From Streptomyces diastatochromogenes (GTDB taxonomy: Bacteria; Actinomycetota; Actinomycetes; Streptomycetales; Streptomycetaceae), in assembly GCA_026913215.1 (NCBI GenBank), contig JAPTYK010000001.1, positions 2,108,001 through 2,172,000 of the forward strand: a DNA stretch of 64,000 nt, written 5' to 3'. Made by a program: the position numbers and the translations under genes. Below the pieces are notes generated by a model. It was not told the origin of the DNA and made no database searches. It was given only the letters and a program-made list of their open reading frames with translations. Position 1 is the stretch's first letter; every line of letters starts with the position of its first letter. Below, one piece after another: positions 32,085-41,997 of the stretch.

Positions 32085-33563
32085 TCAGGGCGCGGCGGTG
32101 GGTTCCCGGTGGTCGGGGTGGACCCAGCCGGGCTTGCGGTACTTGAGGAGGGCGCCCGGGATGACGAGGCCGAGGAGCAGCAGGCCGCCGCCGACGATGA
32201 GCAGGTAGCGCCAGAGCGGCTGGTCGCCGAACTGGTCGGGCGGGACGAAGCCGATGACGAGCGCGGCGACGGAGGCGACGAAGCCGATGCCGGCGACCCA
32301 CTCGACGGCGGGGACGCGGAAGCCCCGGTCGACCTCCGGCTGGGACCTGCGGAGCCTGACGACCGCGACGAACATCAGCAGGTAGGCGATGAGGTAGATC
32401 TGCACGGTGATGACGGAGAACATCCAGTACGCGCTGGAGACGTCGTCGCTGAAGGCGTACAGGACGCCGATCAGGGTGGTGACGACGCCCTGCGCGACCA
32501 TGATGTTCCGCGGGGCGCCGTCCTTGTTGAACTTCTGCAGCGAGGGCGGCAGATAGCCCTCCTGCCGGGAGAGCAGGACGAGGCCCTTGGCGGGTCCGGC
32601 GAGCCAGGTGAGCATGCCGCCGAGGGCGGCGCAGACCAGCATGACGCCGACGACCTTGGTCATCCAGCCGATGGAGAAGTGGTCGAAGAAGGCCTGGAAG
32701 GCCTGCATCAGACCGGCGGTGAGGCTGAGCTGCGCGGAGGGCATGACCCAGGCGATGGCGAGGGCCGGAAGGATGAAGATCAGCAGGACGAGGCCGGTCG
32801 CCAGGAACATCGACTTCGGGTACTCGCGCTTGGGCTCGCGCAGCGAGGAGACGTGGACGCCGTTCATCTCCATGCCCGCGTAGGACAGGAAGTTGTTGAC
32901 GATGAGGACGAGGCTGGCGAGTCCGGTCCACGGCGGGAGCCAGTGGTCGGCGCTCATGGGCTGGGCGGAGGGGTTGCCCTGGCCGAGGAAGACGATGCCG
33001 AGGACGACGAGGAGCACGCCGGGGATCAGGGTGCCGACGATCAGGCCGAAGGAGGACAGGCCGGCGATCGTCTTCGTGCCGCGCGAGGAGATCCAGACCC
33101 CGGACCAGTAGATGACGACGATGACGATGGCGACGTAGAGCCCGTTCTCCGCGAGGGAGGGGTCGATGACGTACGCGAAGGTCGAGGCGACGTACGCGAG
33201 CAGGCTCGGGTAGTACGCGATGGTCATGGCGAACTGGCACCAGACGGCGAGGAAGCCGAGGGGCTTGCCGAGGGCCTCGCTGACCCAGCGGTAGATGCCG
33301 CCGGACCAGCCGGAGGCGAGCTCGGCGCCGACGAGGGCGGTGGGCAGCAGGAAGACGAGGGCGGGGAGCAGGTAGAGGAAGATCGCGGCGAGTCCGTAGA
33401 TGGCCATGGACGGCGAGGGCCGCAGGCTGGCGACGGACGCGGTGGTCATGAAGGCCAGCGTCAGCCAGGAGATGAACTGCTTCCTGGTGCCGTCGTCCGG
33501 TGGTGCCGCGGTGTCGGTCGCGGTGGGCCGTGCCGACTCTGCCGGTTCGTCAGTGGTCGTCAT
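32085..33563 (-). CDS. APC-superfamily amino acid permease (glutamate/GABA antiporter-like)
   Basis: An intact transporter of about 492 residues with some 12 membrane segments. After a hydrophilic N-terminus of 25 residues, LAFMTTASVASLRPSPSMAI begins the first segment; ALVGAELASGWSGGIYRWVS and AYYPSLLAYVASTFAY follow. The pattern matches the GadC-like glutamate/GABA antiporters and related amino acid permeases of actinobacteria. The substrate is not certain. The ATG at 33563 is chosen because residues upstream are not conserved-looking and the membrane topology begins 25 residues later. It lies divergent from nadE with a 104-base gap. Confidence 0.85.
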   Translation of the reverse strand: MTTTDEPAESARPTATDTAAPPDDGTRKQFISWLTLAFMTTASVASLRPSPSMAIYGLAAIFLYLLPALVFLLPTALVGAELASGWSGGIYRWVSEALGKPLGFLAVWCQFAMTIAYYPSLLAYVASTFAYVIDPSLAENGLYVAIVIVVIYWSGVWISSRGTKTIAGLSSFGLIVGTLIPGVLLVVLGIVFLGQGNPSAQPMSADHWLPPWTGLASLVLIVNNFLSYAGMEMNGVHVSSLREPKREYPKSMFLATGLVLLIFILPALAIAWVMPSAQLSLTAGLMQAFQAFFDHFSIGWMTKVVGVMLVCAALGGMLTWLAGPAKGLVLLSRQEGYLPPSLQKFNKDGAPRNIMVAQGVVTTLIGVLYAFSDDVSSAYWMFSVITVQIYLIAYLLMFVAVVRLRRSQPEVDRGFRVPAVEWVAGIGFVASVAALVIGFVPPDQFGDQPLWRYLLIVGGGLLLLGLVIPGALLKYRKPGWVHPDHREPTAAP

Positions 33564-33655
33564 GGGGCCATGATCAGCGGGGTGCGGCCGCCCCGCATGT
33601 CGGCGGCCGGGACACGGCTCGTCCGTATCCCAGGACATAGCGTCGGTCTGACGAT

Positions 33656-33661
33656 TACACT
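33656..33661 (+). promoter_or_regulatory. -10 hexamer of a probably leaderless nadE promoter
   Basis: TACACT ends six bases before the GTG start of nadE at 33668, with no ribosome site between. This is the normal distance from a -10 box to the first transcribed base. Confidence 0.5.
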
Positions 33662-33667
33662 GGGCGG

Positions 33668-35422
33668 GTGCCTCAACTACGCCTCGCACTGAATCAGATC
33701 GACTCGACCGTCGGAGACCTCGCCGGGAACGCCGAGGCGATCGTGCACTGGACCCGGCACGCCGCCGGGCAGGGCGCGCATCTCGTCGCGTTCCCCGAGA
33801 TGGTGCTGACCGGCTATCCCGTCGAGGACCTCGCGCTGCGCTCCTCCTTCGTCGAGGCGTCCCGGACGGCCCTGCGCGGGCTCGCCCGGCGCCTCGCGGA
33901 CGAGGGCTTCGGGGAGCTGCCGGTCGTCGTCGGCTACCTCGACCGCTCCGAGCGGGCCGCGCCGCGCCTCGGCCGGCCCGCCGGGTCCCCGGAGAACGCC
34001 GCCGCCGTCCTGTACGGCGGCGAGGTGGCGCTGCGCTTCGCCAAGCACCACCTGCCGAACTACGGCGTCTTCGACGAGTACCGCTACTTCGTGCAGGGCG
34101 ACACCCTGCCGGTGGTCCGCGTCCACGGCGTCGACGTGGCCCTGGCGATCTGCGAGGACCTCTGGCAGGACGGCGGCCGGGTGCCGGCGGCGCGCAGCGC
34201 CGGGGCCGGGCTGCTGCTCTCGGTCAACGCCTCGCCGTACGAGCGGAACAAGGACGACACGCGCCTCGAACTGGTCCGCAAGCGGGCCCAGGAGGCCGGG
34301 TGCGTCACCGCGTACCTGGCGATGACGGGCGGTCAGGACGAGCTGGTCTTCGACGGCGACTCGATCGTCGTGGACGCGGCCGGCGAAGTGATCGCGCGCG
34401 CACCGCAGTTCGTGGAGGGCAGCGTGATCCTCGACCTGGAGCTGCCGGCGGCCTCGGCGGACGCCCCCGAGGGCCTGGTGGACGACGGGCTGCGGATCGA
34501 CCGGGTGGTGCTCTCCGAGGAGCCGCTGCCCGCGTACGAGCCGGAGCTGACGGGCGGTTACGCGCACCGGCTCGACGACGACGAGGAGGTGTACTCGGCG
34601 CTGGTGATCGGGCTGCGGGCGTACCTCGCGAAGAACGGCTTCCGTTCGGTCCTCATCGGCCTGTCCGGCGGCATCGACTCGGCGCTCGTCGCGGCGATCG
34701 CCTGCGACGCGCTCGGCGCGGACCGGGTCCACGGCGTGTCGATGCCCTCGAAGTACTCCTCCGACCACTCGCGCGGCGACGCGGCCGAACTGGCCCGCCG
34801 GACCGGGCTGCACTTCCGCACCGTGTCGATCGAGCCGATGTTCGACGCGTACATGGGGGCGCTCGGGCTCACCGGGCTCGCCGAGGAGAACCTCCAGTCG
34901 CGGCTGCGCGGCACGACGCTGATGGCGCTCTCCAACCAGGAGGGCCACCTCGTCCTCGCGCCCGGCAACAAGTCCGAGCTGGCGGTGGGCTACTCGACGC
35001 TGTACGGCGACTCCGTCGGCGCCTTCGGCCCCATCAAGGACGTCTACAAGTCGGACGTCTTCCGCCTCGCGCGCTGGCGCAACCGGGCGGCCGAGGAGCG
35101 CGGCCAGACCCCGCCGATCCCGGAGAGCTCGATCACCAAGCCGCCCAGCGCCGAACTGCGCCCCGGCCAGGTCGACACGGACTCGCTGCCGGACTACGAG
35201 GTCCTGGACGCGGTCCTCGCGCTGTACGTGGACCGCGACCGGGGCCGGGACGCCATCGTGGCCGCCGGGTTCGACGAGGAGCTGGTGACGCGGACGCTGC
35301 GGATGGTGGACACGGCGGAGTACAAGCGGCGCCAGTACCCGCCGGGCACCAAGATCTCCGCGAAGGGCTTCGGCAAGGACCGGCGCCTGCCGATCACGAA
35401 CCGCTGGCGGGAGACGACCTGA
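33668..35422 (+). CDS. nadE: Glutamine-dependent NAD+ synthetase
   Basis: An intact 584-residue two-domain enzyme. The N-terminal nitrilase-type glutaminase has the Glu of HLVAFPEMVLTGYPVEDL (about 48), the Lys of RFAKHHLPNYGVFDEYRYF and the nucleophile Cys of VALAICEDLW (about 163). The C-terminal ATP-pyrophosphatase domain has the P-loop LIGLSGGIDSALVAAIACDA (about 325). It converts nicotinate adenine dinucleotide to NAD+ with glutamine ammonia and ATP, in the cytoplasm. The GTG start lies at the expected first transcribed base. The gene is single and its stop is part of a palindrome shared with the convergent gene. Confidence 0.97.
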   Translation: MPQLRLALNQIDSTVGDLAGNAEAIVHWTRHAAGQGAHLVAFPEMVLTGYPVEDLALRSSFVEASRTALRGLARRLADEGFGELPVVVGYLDRSERAAPRLGRPAGSPENAAAVLYGGEVALRFAKHHLPNYGVFDEYRYFVQGDTLPVVRVHGVDVALAICEDLWQDGGRVPAARSAGAGLLLSVNASPYERNKDDTRLELVRKRAQEAGCVTAYLAMTGGQDELVFDGDSIVVDAAGEVIARAPQFVEGSVILDLELPAASADAPEGLVDDGLRIDRVVLSEEPLPAYEPELTGGYAHRLDDDEEVYSALVIGLRAYLAKNGFRSVLIGLSGGIDSALVAAIACDALGADRVHGVSMPSKYSSDHSRGDAAELARRTGLHFRTVSIEPMFDAYMGALGLTGLAEENLQSRLRGTTLMALSNQEGHLVLAPGNKSELAVGYSTLYGDSVGAFGPIKDVYKSDVFRLARWRNRAAEERGQTPPIPESSITKPPSAELRPGQVDTDSLPDYEVLDAVLALYVDRDRGRDAIVAAGFDEELVTRTLRMVDTAEYKRRQYPPGTKISAKGFGKDRRLPITNRWRETT

Positions 35423-35435
35423 GGCCGGGCCTCAG
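35419..35435. terminator. Compact palindrome holding both convergent stop codons
   Basis: CTGAGGCCGGGCCTCAG is a perfect 17-base palindrome. The nadE stop TGA (35420-35422) lies in the left arm and the stop of the opposite gene (35432-35434) in the right arm. As RNA it makes a short GC hairpin on either strand. Confidence 0.5.
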
Positions 35436-36454
35436 AGCTTCACCCGGGCGGCGAGCGGCAGATGGTCGCTCGCCGTCCGCGGCAGCGCCCAGGAGGACAT
35501 CGGCTCCACGCCCTTGACCATGATCTGGTCGATGCGGGCCATCGGGAACGAGGCCGGCCAGCTGAAGCCGAAGCCGTCGCCCGCCGCGCCCTGGGTGGAC
35601 CGCAGCTGCGAGGTGACGGCGTTGAGGGCGCGGTCGTTCATGGTGCCGTTGAGGTCGCCGAGGAGGACGATCCGCTCGTGCCGGTCCTTGGAGATGGCCT
35701 CGCCGAGGGCGTTGGCGCTGGTGTCGCGCTGGTTGGCGGTGAAGCCGGCGTTCAGCTTGACCCGTACGGAGGGCAGGTGGGCGACGTACACGGCCACCTC
35801 GCCCTTCGGGGTGACGACCGAGGCGCGCATGGCGCGGGTCCAGCCCAGGCGGATGTCGACGGGCTGCGCGGCGCGCAGCGGCAGCTTGCTCCAGAGCCCG
35901 ACGGTGCCCTGGACGGAGTGGTACGGGTAGGCCTCGGCGAGGCCCTTCTCGTAGACCGGGACCATGTCGCCCTTCAGCTCCTCCAGGGCGAGCACGTCGG
36001 CGCCGGAGGCGGCGAGCGCGCGGGCCGTGCCCTCGGGGTCGGCGTTCTCGGCGTTCACGTTGTGCGTGGCGACGGTCAGGTCGCCGCCCGGGGCCGACTT
36101 GTCGGCGACGAGACCGCCGAAGAGGTTGAGCCACACCACGGCCGGCAGCAGCAGGGCGATCAGCGCGGTGGCCGAGCGGCGCAGGAGGGCGAGCACGAAC
36201 AGGAGCGGCACGAAGAGGCCGAGCCAGGGCAGGAAGGTCTCGGTGAGGCTGCCCAGGTTGCCGATCCGGTTGGGGATGTCGGAGTGGAACACCATGAGCA
36301 GGGTCAGTGCCACGGCGGCCACGGCGAGCAGGATGCCTCTGCGCCAGATCCCCCGGTCGTGGCGGAGCCCGCGGAGCGCGGTCCGGAACCGGGACCGGGA
36401 ACGTCCGTTCCCCGCGCCGTAGGGGTCGGTCTCCGTCATGTCCACCCGCGCCAT
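35432..36454 (-). CDS. VanJ-like membrane protein with endonuclease/exonuclease/phosphatase domain
   Basis: An intact 340-residue protein. Three membrane segments occupy residues 40-115 (GILLAVAAVALTLLMVFH, FLPWLGLFVPLLFVLALLRR, ALIALLLPAVVWLNLFGG). An exported EEP-superfamily domain follows: LTVATHNVNAENADPEGTAR, DVLALEELKGD (metal Glu), RIVLLGDLNGTMNDRALNAV and TASDHLPLAARV (catalytic Asp-His). This architecture is that of VanJ and StaP, which give teicoplanin resistance in Streptomyces, probably by acting on lipid-linked cell-wall intermediates; a chromosomal paralogue next to panB (SCO2255) is recalled. The ATG at 36454 has GAGGA seven bases upstream; an ATG five codons later is possible. 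Confidence 0.85.
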   Translation of the reverse strand: MARVDMTETDPYGAGNGRSRSRFRTALRGLRHDRGIWRRGILLAVAAVALTLLMVFHSDIPNRIGNLGSLTETFLPWLGLFVPLLFVLALLRRSATALIALLLPAVVWLNLFGGLVADKSAPGGDLTVATHNVNAENADPEGTARALAASGADVLALEELKGDMVPVYEKGLAEAYPYHSVQGTVGLWSKLPLRAAQPVDIRLGWTRAMRASVVTPKGEVAVYVAHLPSVRVKLNAGFTANQRDTSANALGEAISKDRHERIVLLGDLNGTMNDRALNAVTSQLRSTQGAAGDGFGFSWPASFPMARIDQIMVKGVEPMSSWALPRTASDHLPLAARVKL

Positions 36455-36632
36455 CGCACTGTCCTCACTGCCTTGCCGTCGTGCCGTACTGCTGTCCCGC
36501 TCGGTGACCCGACGTCGACACTAGGCGATGACGGGTCCGTCGTACTCCCCGAGGGACGACACGGGCGCGTGGCGGGTTCCTGCTGGTGGCGCGGGCGGGC
36601 AGGCTGTGACAGAACGCGCACATTCGTACGGT

Positions 36633-37264
36633 TCAGGGGCGGGGGCGCATGCCCTCCATGACGGCGTCGACGACCCGCTCGGCGAGACCGGGGTCCAGGT
36701 CGGAGCCGGGCCGGATGACGGTGCGCAGGAGCAGGGGGCCGGTGAAGAGGTCGTGGGCGAACTCGACGTCGAGGTCGTCGCGGATCTCCCCCAGCTCCAT
36801 GCCGCGCCGCACGGTGTCGAGGCCGAGGCGGCGGCGCGGTTCGATGACGGTGTTCTGGTAGGCCTCCCACAGCTTGGGATAGGCCTGCATCTGCGAGAAC
36901 ACGTTGTGGAGCAGGGCGGAGGACCGCTTGGCGAGGCCGCGCTGCCGCAGCATCTCCAGGAGCATGACGAGGTCGTCCCGGACGGAGGTGCCGGTGAGCA
37001 CCGGGTCCGGGGTTCGAGGAGCGGAGCAGCTCGACGAAGAGCTCCTCCTTGCCGGGCCAGCGCCGGTAGATGGTGGCCTTGCCGACGCCGGCGGTGCGGG
37101 CGATCCGCTCGATGGACAGCTCGGTGAGCGGCACGCCCTCCTCCAGGAGGCCGACGACCGCCTCGAAGATCGCCTGCTCCACCGCCTCGGACCGCGGCCG
37201 CCCCGGCGGGCGCCACCGGCTCGGCGTCCTGGGATTCGGATTTCCCGCTGTCCTGCAGGGACAC
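36633..37264 (-). CDS. TetR-family regulator of the DHA2 exporter (frame-broken)
   Basis: About 210 residues. A GTG at 37264 with GGGAG upstream starts the product. After a break near 37200 the helix-turn-helix reads [20 protein letters not shown] and [20 protein letters not shown], the recognition helix of a large TetR group with GVGKxTIYRxWP. After a break near 37013 the C-terminal domain continues [20 protein letters not shown] and ends VMEGMRPRP. It lies 125 bases downstream of the MFS gene on the same strand, and the 29-bp palindrome upstream of that gene is its likely operator. Confidence 0.85.
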
Positions 37265-37389
37265 GTGCGCTCCCTCTCTGGTCCGGCTCATACCTGTCCC
37301 CTGATTCTCTCGCGACCTCGCCACCGCCCCCGTCGTGGGCGATCGTTCCGTCCCGCGGGACGACCGCCCACACGGGCAGCGGGCGCGGG

Positions 37390-38962
37390 CTAGCCCGCCG
37401 AGGCCCCGTCCCGGCCCGGACGCCCGGAAGGAAGGCGGCGACGACCCCGCGCCGACCAGCGCGATCGCCGCCGAGGCCAGCGCCGTGACGTGCATCGCGT
37501 CCAGGAAGGCCGTGTACGCGGGGGCGATGAGCTCCTTCCCCGCCGGACCCAGCTTCGCGGCGATCGCGAGCGTCGCCTCGACGGACTCGCCGGCCGTGTC
37601 GCGCAGGGCCGCCGGGACGCCGCCCAGGTGCCCTCGATCTCGCCCCGGTACGTGGAGGAGAGCACCGAGCCGAGGACGGCCACGCCCAGCGCGCCGCCGA
37701 CCTGCCGGAAGGTGTTGTTGATCGCGGAGCCGGAGCCCGCCTTCTCGCGGGGCAGCGCCTGCATGATCGAGACGGTGACCGGCGGCATGATGTGCGCCAT
37801 GCCCGCGCCCTGGAGGAAGAAGACGACCTCAGGACCCAGACGGGGGTGTCGGCCTCGAAGGTGGCGAAGGCCGCGAGGCCCGCGGCGACGAGCAGCATGC
37901 CGGCGGTGCAGACCGCCCGCGCGCCGAAGCGCTCGACGACGAGCCGGGCCCGGGGCGCGAAGACCATCTGCGCGACGGCGAGCGGCAGGATGAGCAGCCC
38001 GGACTCCAGCGCGCTGTAGCCGCGGACGCTCTGCAGGTAGAAGGCAGAGAAGAACGTGACGCCCATGAGGGCGAAGAAGACGAGCGCGATGGCGGCGACG
38101 GCCGCCGCGAACGCGGGCTTCCTGAAGAGCGCCATGTCGATGGCCGGGTGGTCGCTGCGCCGCTCGTGGAGGACGAAGCCGACGAGGACCGCGAGGCCGC
38201 CGAGGACGGGCGCGAGGACGGTCACGTCGGTGAAGGAGGCCAGTTCGCCGCCGTGGATGATCCCGTACACGAGGAGGACGAGTCCGACGACGGAGAGCAG
38301 CACGCCGGGTATGTCGACGCGGCCGGGGCGGGGGTCCCGGAGTCGGGCACGAGCCACAGCATCAGGGCGAGGGCGAGCAGCACCACGGGCACGTTGACGA
38401 GGAAGATCGATCCCCACCAGAAGTGCTCCAGGAGGATGCCTCCGGTGATGGGGCCGATGGCGATGGCGAGGCCGACGCTGCCGGCCCAGATGCCGATGGC
38501 CTTGGGCTGCTCGTCGCGCTCGAAGACGTTCATGAGGACGGCGAGCGTCGAGGGCATGACGAAGGCGGCGCCGAGGCCCATGACGGCCCGGTAGGCGATG
38601 AGCTCGCCCGGGGAGCCGGAGAAGGCGGCGAGGGCGGAGCCGATGCCGAAGACGGTGATGCCGAAGAGCAGCACCTTCTTGCGGCCGAGGCGGTCGCCGA
38701 GCAGGCCGGAGGTGAAGAGGAGTCCGGCGAAGACGAGCGTGTAGGAGTTGATGGACCACTCCAGCTCGCTCTGGGTGGCGCCGATGCCGGTGGGCGCGGG
38801 AGCGGCGATCGTCTTGACCGCGACGTTCAGGATCGAGTTGTCGAGGACGACGATCAGGAGGCTGAGCATGAGGACGCCGAGGACGGCCCAGCGACGCCGG
38901 TGGACGGCTTCGGGGACGCGGGGCCCGGCGGGTGGGGCGAGTGCGGTGGACTGCTGTGACAT
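37390..38962 (-). CDS. DHA2-family (EmrB/QacA) 14-TM drug exporter (frame-broken)
   Basis: About 525 residues. MFS motifs are [20 protein letters not shown] in TM1 (DHA2 motif D1), [20 protein letters not shown] (motif A) and [20 protein letters not shown] (motif C region). The 14-TM layout is that of proton-driven multidrug exporters. Breaks lie near 38335, 37832, 37632 and 37445, with a last shift near 37430 giving the end [11 protein letters not shown] at 37390. A 29-bp palindrome lies just upstream of the start and a TetR gene follows, so self-contained substrate-inducible control is likely. Confidence 0.9.
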
Positions 38963-38981
38963 GACGATCAGACTAAAGCCA

Positions 38982-39010
38982 TTTCGATACGAGACCGTCT
39001 CGTATCGAAA
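38982..39010. promoter_or_regulatory. 29-bp palindromic TetR operator upstream of the DHA2 exporter
   Basis: Arms TTTCGATACGAGA (38982-38994) and TCTCGTATCGAAA (38998-39010) are perfect complements around a 3-base centre. The site begins 19 bases upstream of the exporter ATG. The core ACGAGAC-GTCTCG recurs upstream of the second TetR gene at 58090. Confidence 0.85.
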
Positions 39011-39155
39011 ACGCTGAGGAAGTCTTTACGTTGCGGCGGTGTGAACAGCGCCACTCCGGCCCACTTCCCCGCCCGCCCGGCGAAGTGCCACCATGGATGT
39101 GGTCCGGGGACGCCACAGGGCGCCTCGAGATGACACAACAGAGGAGCCGTTCACC

Positions 39156-40019
39156 ATGACGCTTCAGGCTGCCCAGAAGACGCCCGCCGACAGCAGCAAG
39201 GCGCTGTACGGGGGGAAGGGCACCCGCCGCATCACCGTCCACGACATCGCCGCCGCCAAGGTCCGCGGTGAGAAGTGGCCCATGCTCACCGCCTACGACG
39301 CGATGACCGCCTCCGTCTTCGACGAGGCCGGCATCCCGGTGATCCTCGTCGGCGACTCGATGGGCAACTGCCACCTCGGCTACGACACCACCGTGCCCGT
39401 CACGATGGACGAGATGACCCTGCTCTCCGCCGCCGTCGTCCGGGGCACCAAGCGCGCCCTCGTCGTCGGCGACCTGCCCTTCGGCTCGTACCAGGAAGGG
39501 CCCGTCCAGGCCCTGCGCAACGCCACCCGGCTCGTCAAGGACGCGGGCGTCGGCGCGATCAAGCTGGAGGGCGGCGAGCGCTCGCTGCCGCAGACCGAAC
39601 TGCTCGTCCAGGCCGGCATCCCCGTCATGTCCCACCTGGGGCTCACCCCGCAGTCCGTGAACACCATGGGCTACCGGGTGCAGGGCCGCTCCGACGAGGC
39701 CGCCCACCGCCTGCTCAGCGACGCCAAGGCCGCGCAGGACGCGGGCGCCTTCGCCGTCGTCCTGGAGCTCGTCCCGGCCGAGCTGGCCGCCGAGGTCACC
39801 CGCTCCCTGCACATCCCGACCATCGGCATCGGCGCCGGTGCCGGCACCGACGCGCAGGTCCTCGTCTGGACCGACATGGCCGGCCTGACCGGCGGCAAGG
39901 TGCCGCGCTTCACCAAGCAGTACGCCAACCTCCGCGAGACGCTCGGCGACGCCGCCCGCGCCTTCGCCGAGGACGTCAGCGGCGGGGCGTTCCCCGCCGA
40001 GGAGCACACCTTCCACTAG
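39156..40019 (+). CDS. panB: 3-methyl-2-oxobutanoate hydroxymethyltransferase
   Basis: An intact 287-residue enzyme of coenzyme A/pantothenate synthesis; it adds a hydroxymethyl group from methylene-tetrahydrofolate to ketoisovalerate to make ketopantoate. Motifs are ITVHDIAAAKVRGEKWPMLT, the metal-binding VILVGDSMGNCHLGYDTTVP, VVGDLPFGSYQ, AIKLEGGE (Lys and catalytic Glu region) and MSHLGLTPQSVN. The ATG at 39156 has GAGGAG upstream and matches the usual N-terminus; an upstream in-frame ATG would add 21 unlikely residues. Single gene with its own terminator. Confidence 0.97.
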   Translation: MTLQAAQKTPADSSKALYGGKGTRRITVHDIAAAKVRGEKWPMLTAYDAMTASVFDEAGIPVILVGDSMGNCHLGYDTTVPVTMDEMTLLSAAVVRGTKRALVVGDLPFGSYQEGPVQALRNATRLVKDAGVGAIKLEGGERSLPQTELLVQAGIPVMSHLGLTPQSVNTMGYRVQGRSDEAAHRLLSDAKAAQDAGAFAVVLELVPAELAAEVTRSLHIPTIGIGAGAGTDAQVLVWTDMAGLTGGKVPRFTKQYANLRETLGDAARAFAEDVSGGAFPAEEHTFH

Positions 40020-40043
40020 GCACGCGAAGCCACTGCGGCACCT

Positions 40044-40082
40044 CCGACAGCCCGCCGACATCCCCCATCGGCGGGCTGTCGG
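40044..40082 (+). terminator. Hairpin terminator after panB
   Basis: A perfect 15-bp stem (40044-40058 with 40068-40082) and a 9-base loop, 25 bases beyond the panB stop. Confidence 0.88.
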
Positions 40083-40117
40083 TCGTCTGTCGGGGATTGT
40101 CGGTGGCGCCCTGTTCC

Positions 40118-41127
40118 ATGGTGGACATGACGCGATCACACACCAACGCCGTCGAGGTCCGGGGCCTCGTGAAGCACTTCGGCGCGACGAAGGCCCTCGA
40201 CGGGGTCGACCTGGACGTCCGGGAGGGCACCGTCCTCGGGGTCCTCGGGCCCAACGGCGCCGGCAAGACCACCCTCGTCCGCTGTCTGTCCACCCTCCTC
40301 GTCCCGGACGCCGGGACCGCCGTCGTCGCCGGTTACGACGTGGTGCGGCACCCCCGCCAGCTGCGCCGCACCATCGGCCTCACCGGCCAGTACGCCTCGG
40401 TCGACGAGAAGCTGTCCGGCTGGGAGAACCTCTACATGATCGGGCGGCTGCTCGACCTCTCCCGCGCCGACGCCCGCCGCCGCGCCGACGAGATGCTGGA
40501 GCGCTTCTCCTCACCGAGGCCGCCAAGCGCCCGGCGATGAACTACTCCGGCGGCATGCGGCGCCGCCTCGACCTCGCCGCCTCGATGATCGGCCGGCCCG
40601 CCGTCCTCTACCTGGACGAGCCGACCACCGGCCTCGACCCCCGCACCCGCAACGAGGTGTGGGACGAGGTGCAGCGGATGGTCTCCGAGGGCGCGACCGT
40701 CCTGCTCACCACCCAGTACATGGAGGAGGCGGAGCAGCTCGCGAGCGAGCTGACCGTCATCGACAAGGGCAAGGTCATCGCCAAGGGCGGGGTCGACGAG
40801 CTCAAGGCCAAGGTCGGCGGCCGGACCCTGAAGGTCCGCCCCGTGGACCCGGCGCAGCTGCCCGCCATGGCCGCCGCGCTCCGCGAGACCGGCCTCGACG
40901 GGGTCGCCGGCTCGACCGTCGTGCCCGACGAGGGCGTGCTGTACGTGCCGATCCTCGCCGACGAGCAGCTGACGGCCGTCGTGGGCCTGCTCGGCACGCG
41001 CGGCTTCGGCATCGCCCACATCGGCACCCACCTGCCCAGCCTGGACGAGGTGTTCCTCGCGATCACCGGCCAGAAGACCGCCGACGCCGAGCTTCCCGAC
41101 GCGAGCACCGAGGAGGTCGCCGCATGA
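40118..41127 (+). CDS. DrrA-type ABC exporter ATP-binding subunit (frame-broken)
   Basis: About 336 residues. Walker A is GVLGPNGAGKTTLVRCLSTL, the Q-loop GLTGQYASVDEKLSGWENLY, the ABC signature NYSGGMRRRLDLAASM and Walker B AVLYLDEPTTGLDPRTRNEV. The long C-terminal extension (about 110 residues) is typical of the daunorubicin-resistance ATPase family DrrA. A break near 40510 interrupts the helical domain. The ATG at 40118 or 40127 may be used; neither has a ribosome site. Its stop overlaps the permease start (ATGA), so the two subunits are made together. Confidence 0.92.
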
Positions 41128-41983
41128 GCACGACCACTGTCACCAAGTCCCCCGCCCAGAGCGGCGGTTCCCGCCCGGCCGCGCCCGCACCGCGCCCGGC
41201 GCGGAGGGCCGGATCGGCCTGCGGGCCAACCTGCGCCACATCGGCGCCCTGGCCCGGCGCAACGCCCTCCAGATCAAGCAGGACCCGGAGTCGATGTTCG
41301 ACGCCGTCCTGATGCCGATCATCTTCATCCTGCTGTTCGTGTACGTCTTCGGCGGCGCCATCGCCGGCAAGGGCAACAACGACGTCTACGTGAACTACGT
41401 GACGCCCGGCCTGATGGCCATGATGGGCATGAACATCGCGATGGGCGTCGGCACCGGCATCAACGACGACTTCAAGAAGGGCGTCATGGACCGGTTCCGG
41501 ACCATGCCGATCGCCCGCTCCTCGGTCCTCATCGCCAAGATCGTCGTCGAGGTGGGCCGGATGCTCATCGCCACCGCGATCCTGCTCGGCATGGGCTTCC
41601 TGCTCGGTCTGACGATCCACACCTCGGTCCTGCACCTCCTCGCCGCGATCGGTCTGTCGATGGTCTTCGGCGCCGCCCTGATGTGGATCTTCATCCTGCT
41701 CGGCCTCACCATGAAGACGGCCCAGGCCGTCCAGGGCGTGGCCATGCTCGTCCTGATGCCGCTCCAGTTCGGTTCCTCGATCTTCGCCCCGCCGACGACG
41801 ATGCCCGGCTGGCTGCAGACCTTCACCGACTACAACCCGCTGTCCAACCTCGCCGACGCCGCCCGTCACCTCATCAACGGCGGCCCGGTCGCCCACTCGG
41901 TGTGGATGACCCTCGGCTGGTCGGTCGCCATCACGGTGGTCATGGCGCCGCTCGCGGTCGCCAAGTTCCGCAAGAAGACCTGA
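41124..41983 (+). CDS. DrrB-type ABC-2 exporter permease subunit (frame-broken)
   Basis: About 287 residues. After a Pro/Ala-rich N-terminus and a break near 41200 come six membrane segments: FDAVLMPIIFILLFVYVFGG, TPGLMAMMGMNIAMGVGTGI, MLIATAILLGMGFLLGLTIH and others. The ABC-2 motif region FAPPTTMPGWLQTFTDYNPL is typical of DrrB-like exporters of drugs, antibiotics or polyketides. It pairs with the ATPase by a four-base ATGA overlap. The stop lies 14 bases from the convergent regulator gene. Confidence 0.92.
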
Positions 41984-41997
41984 GTCCCGACCGGGGA

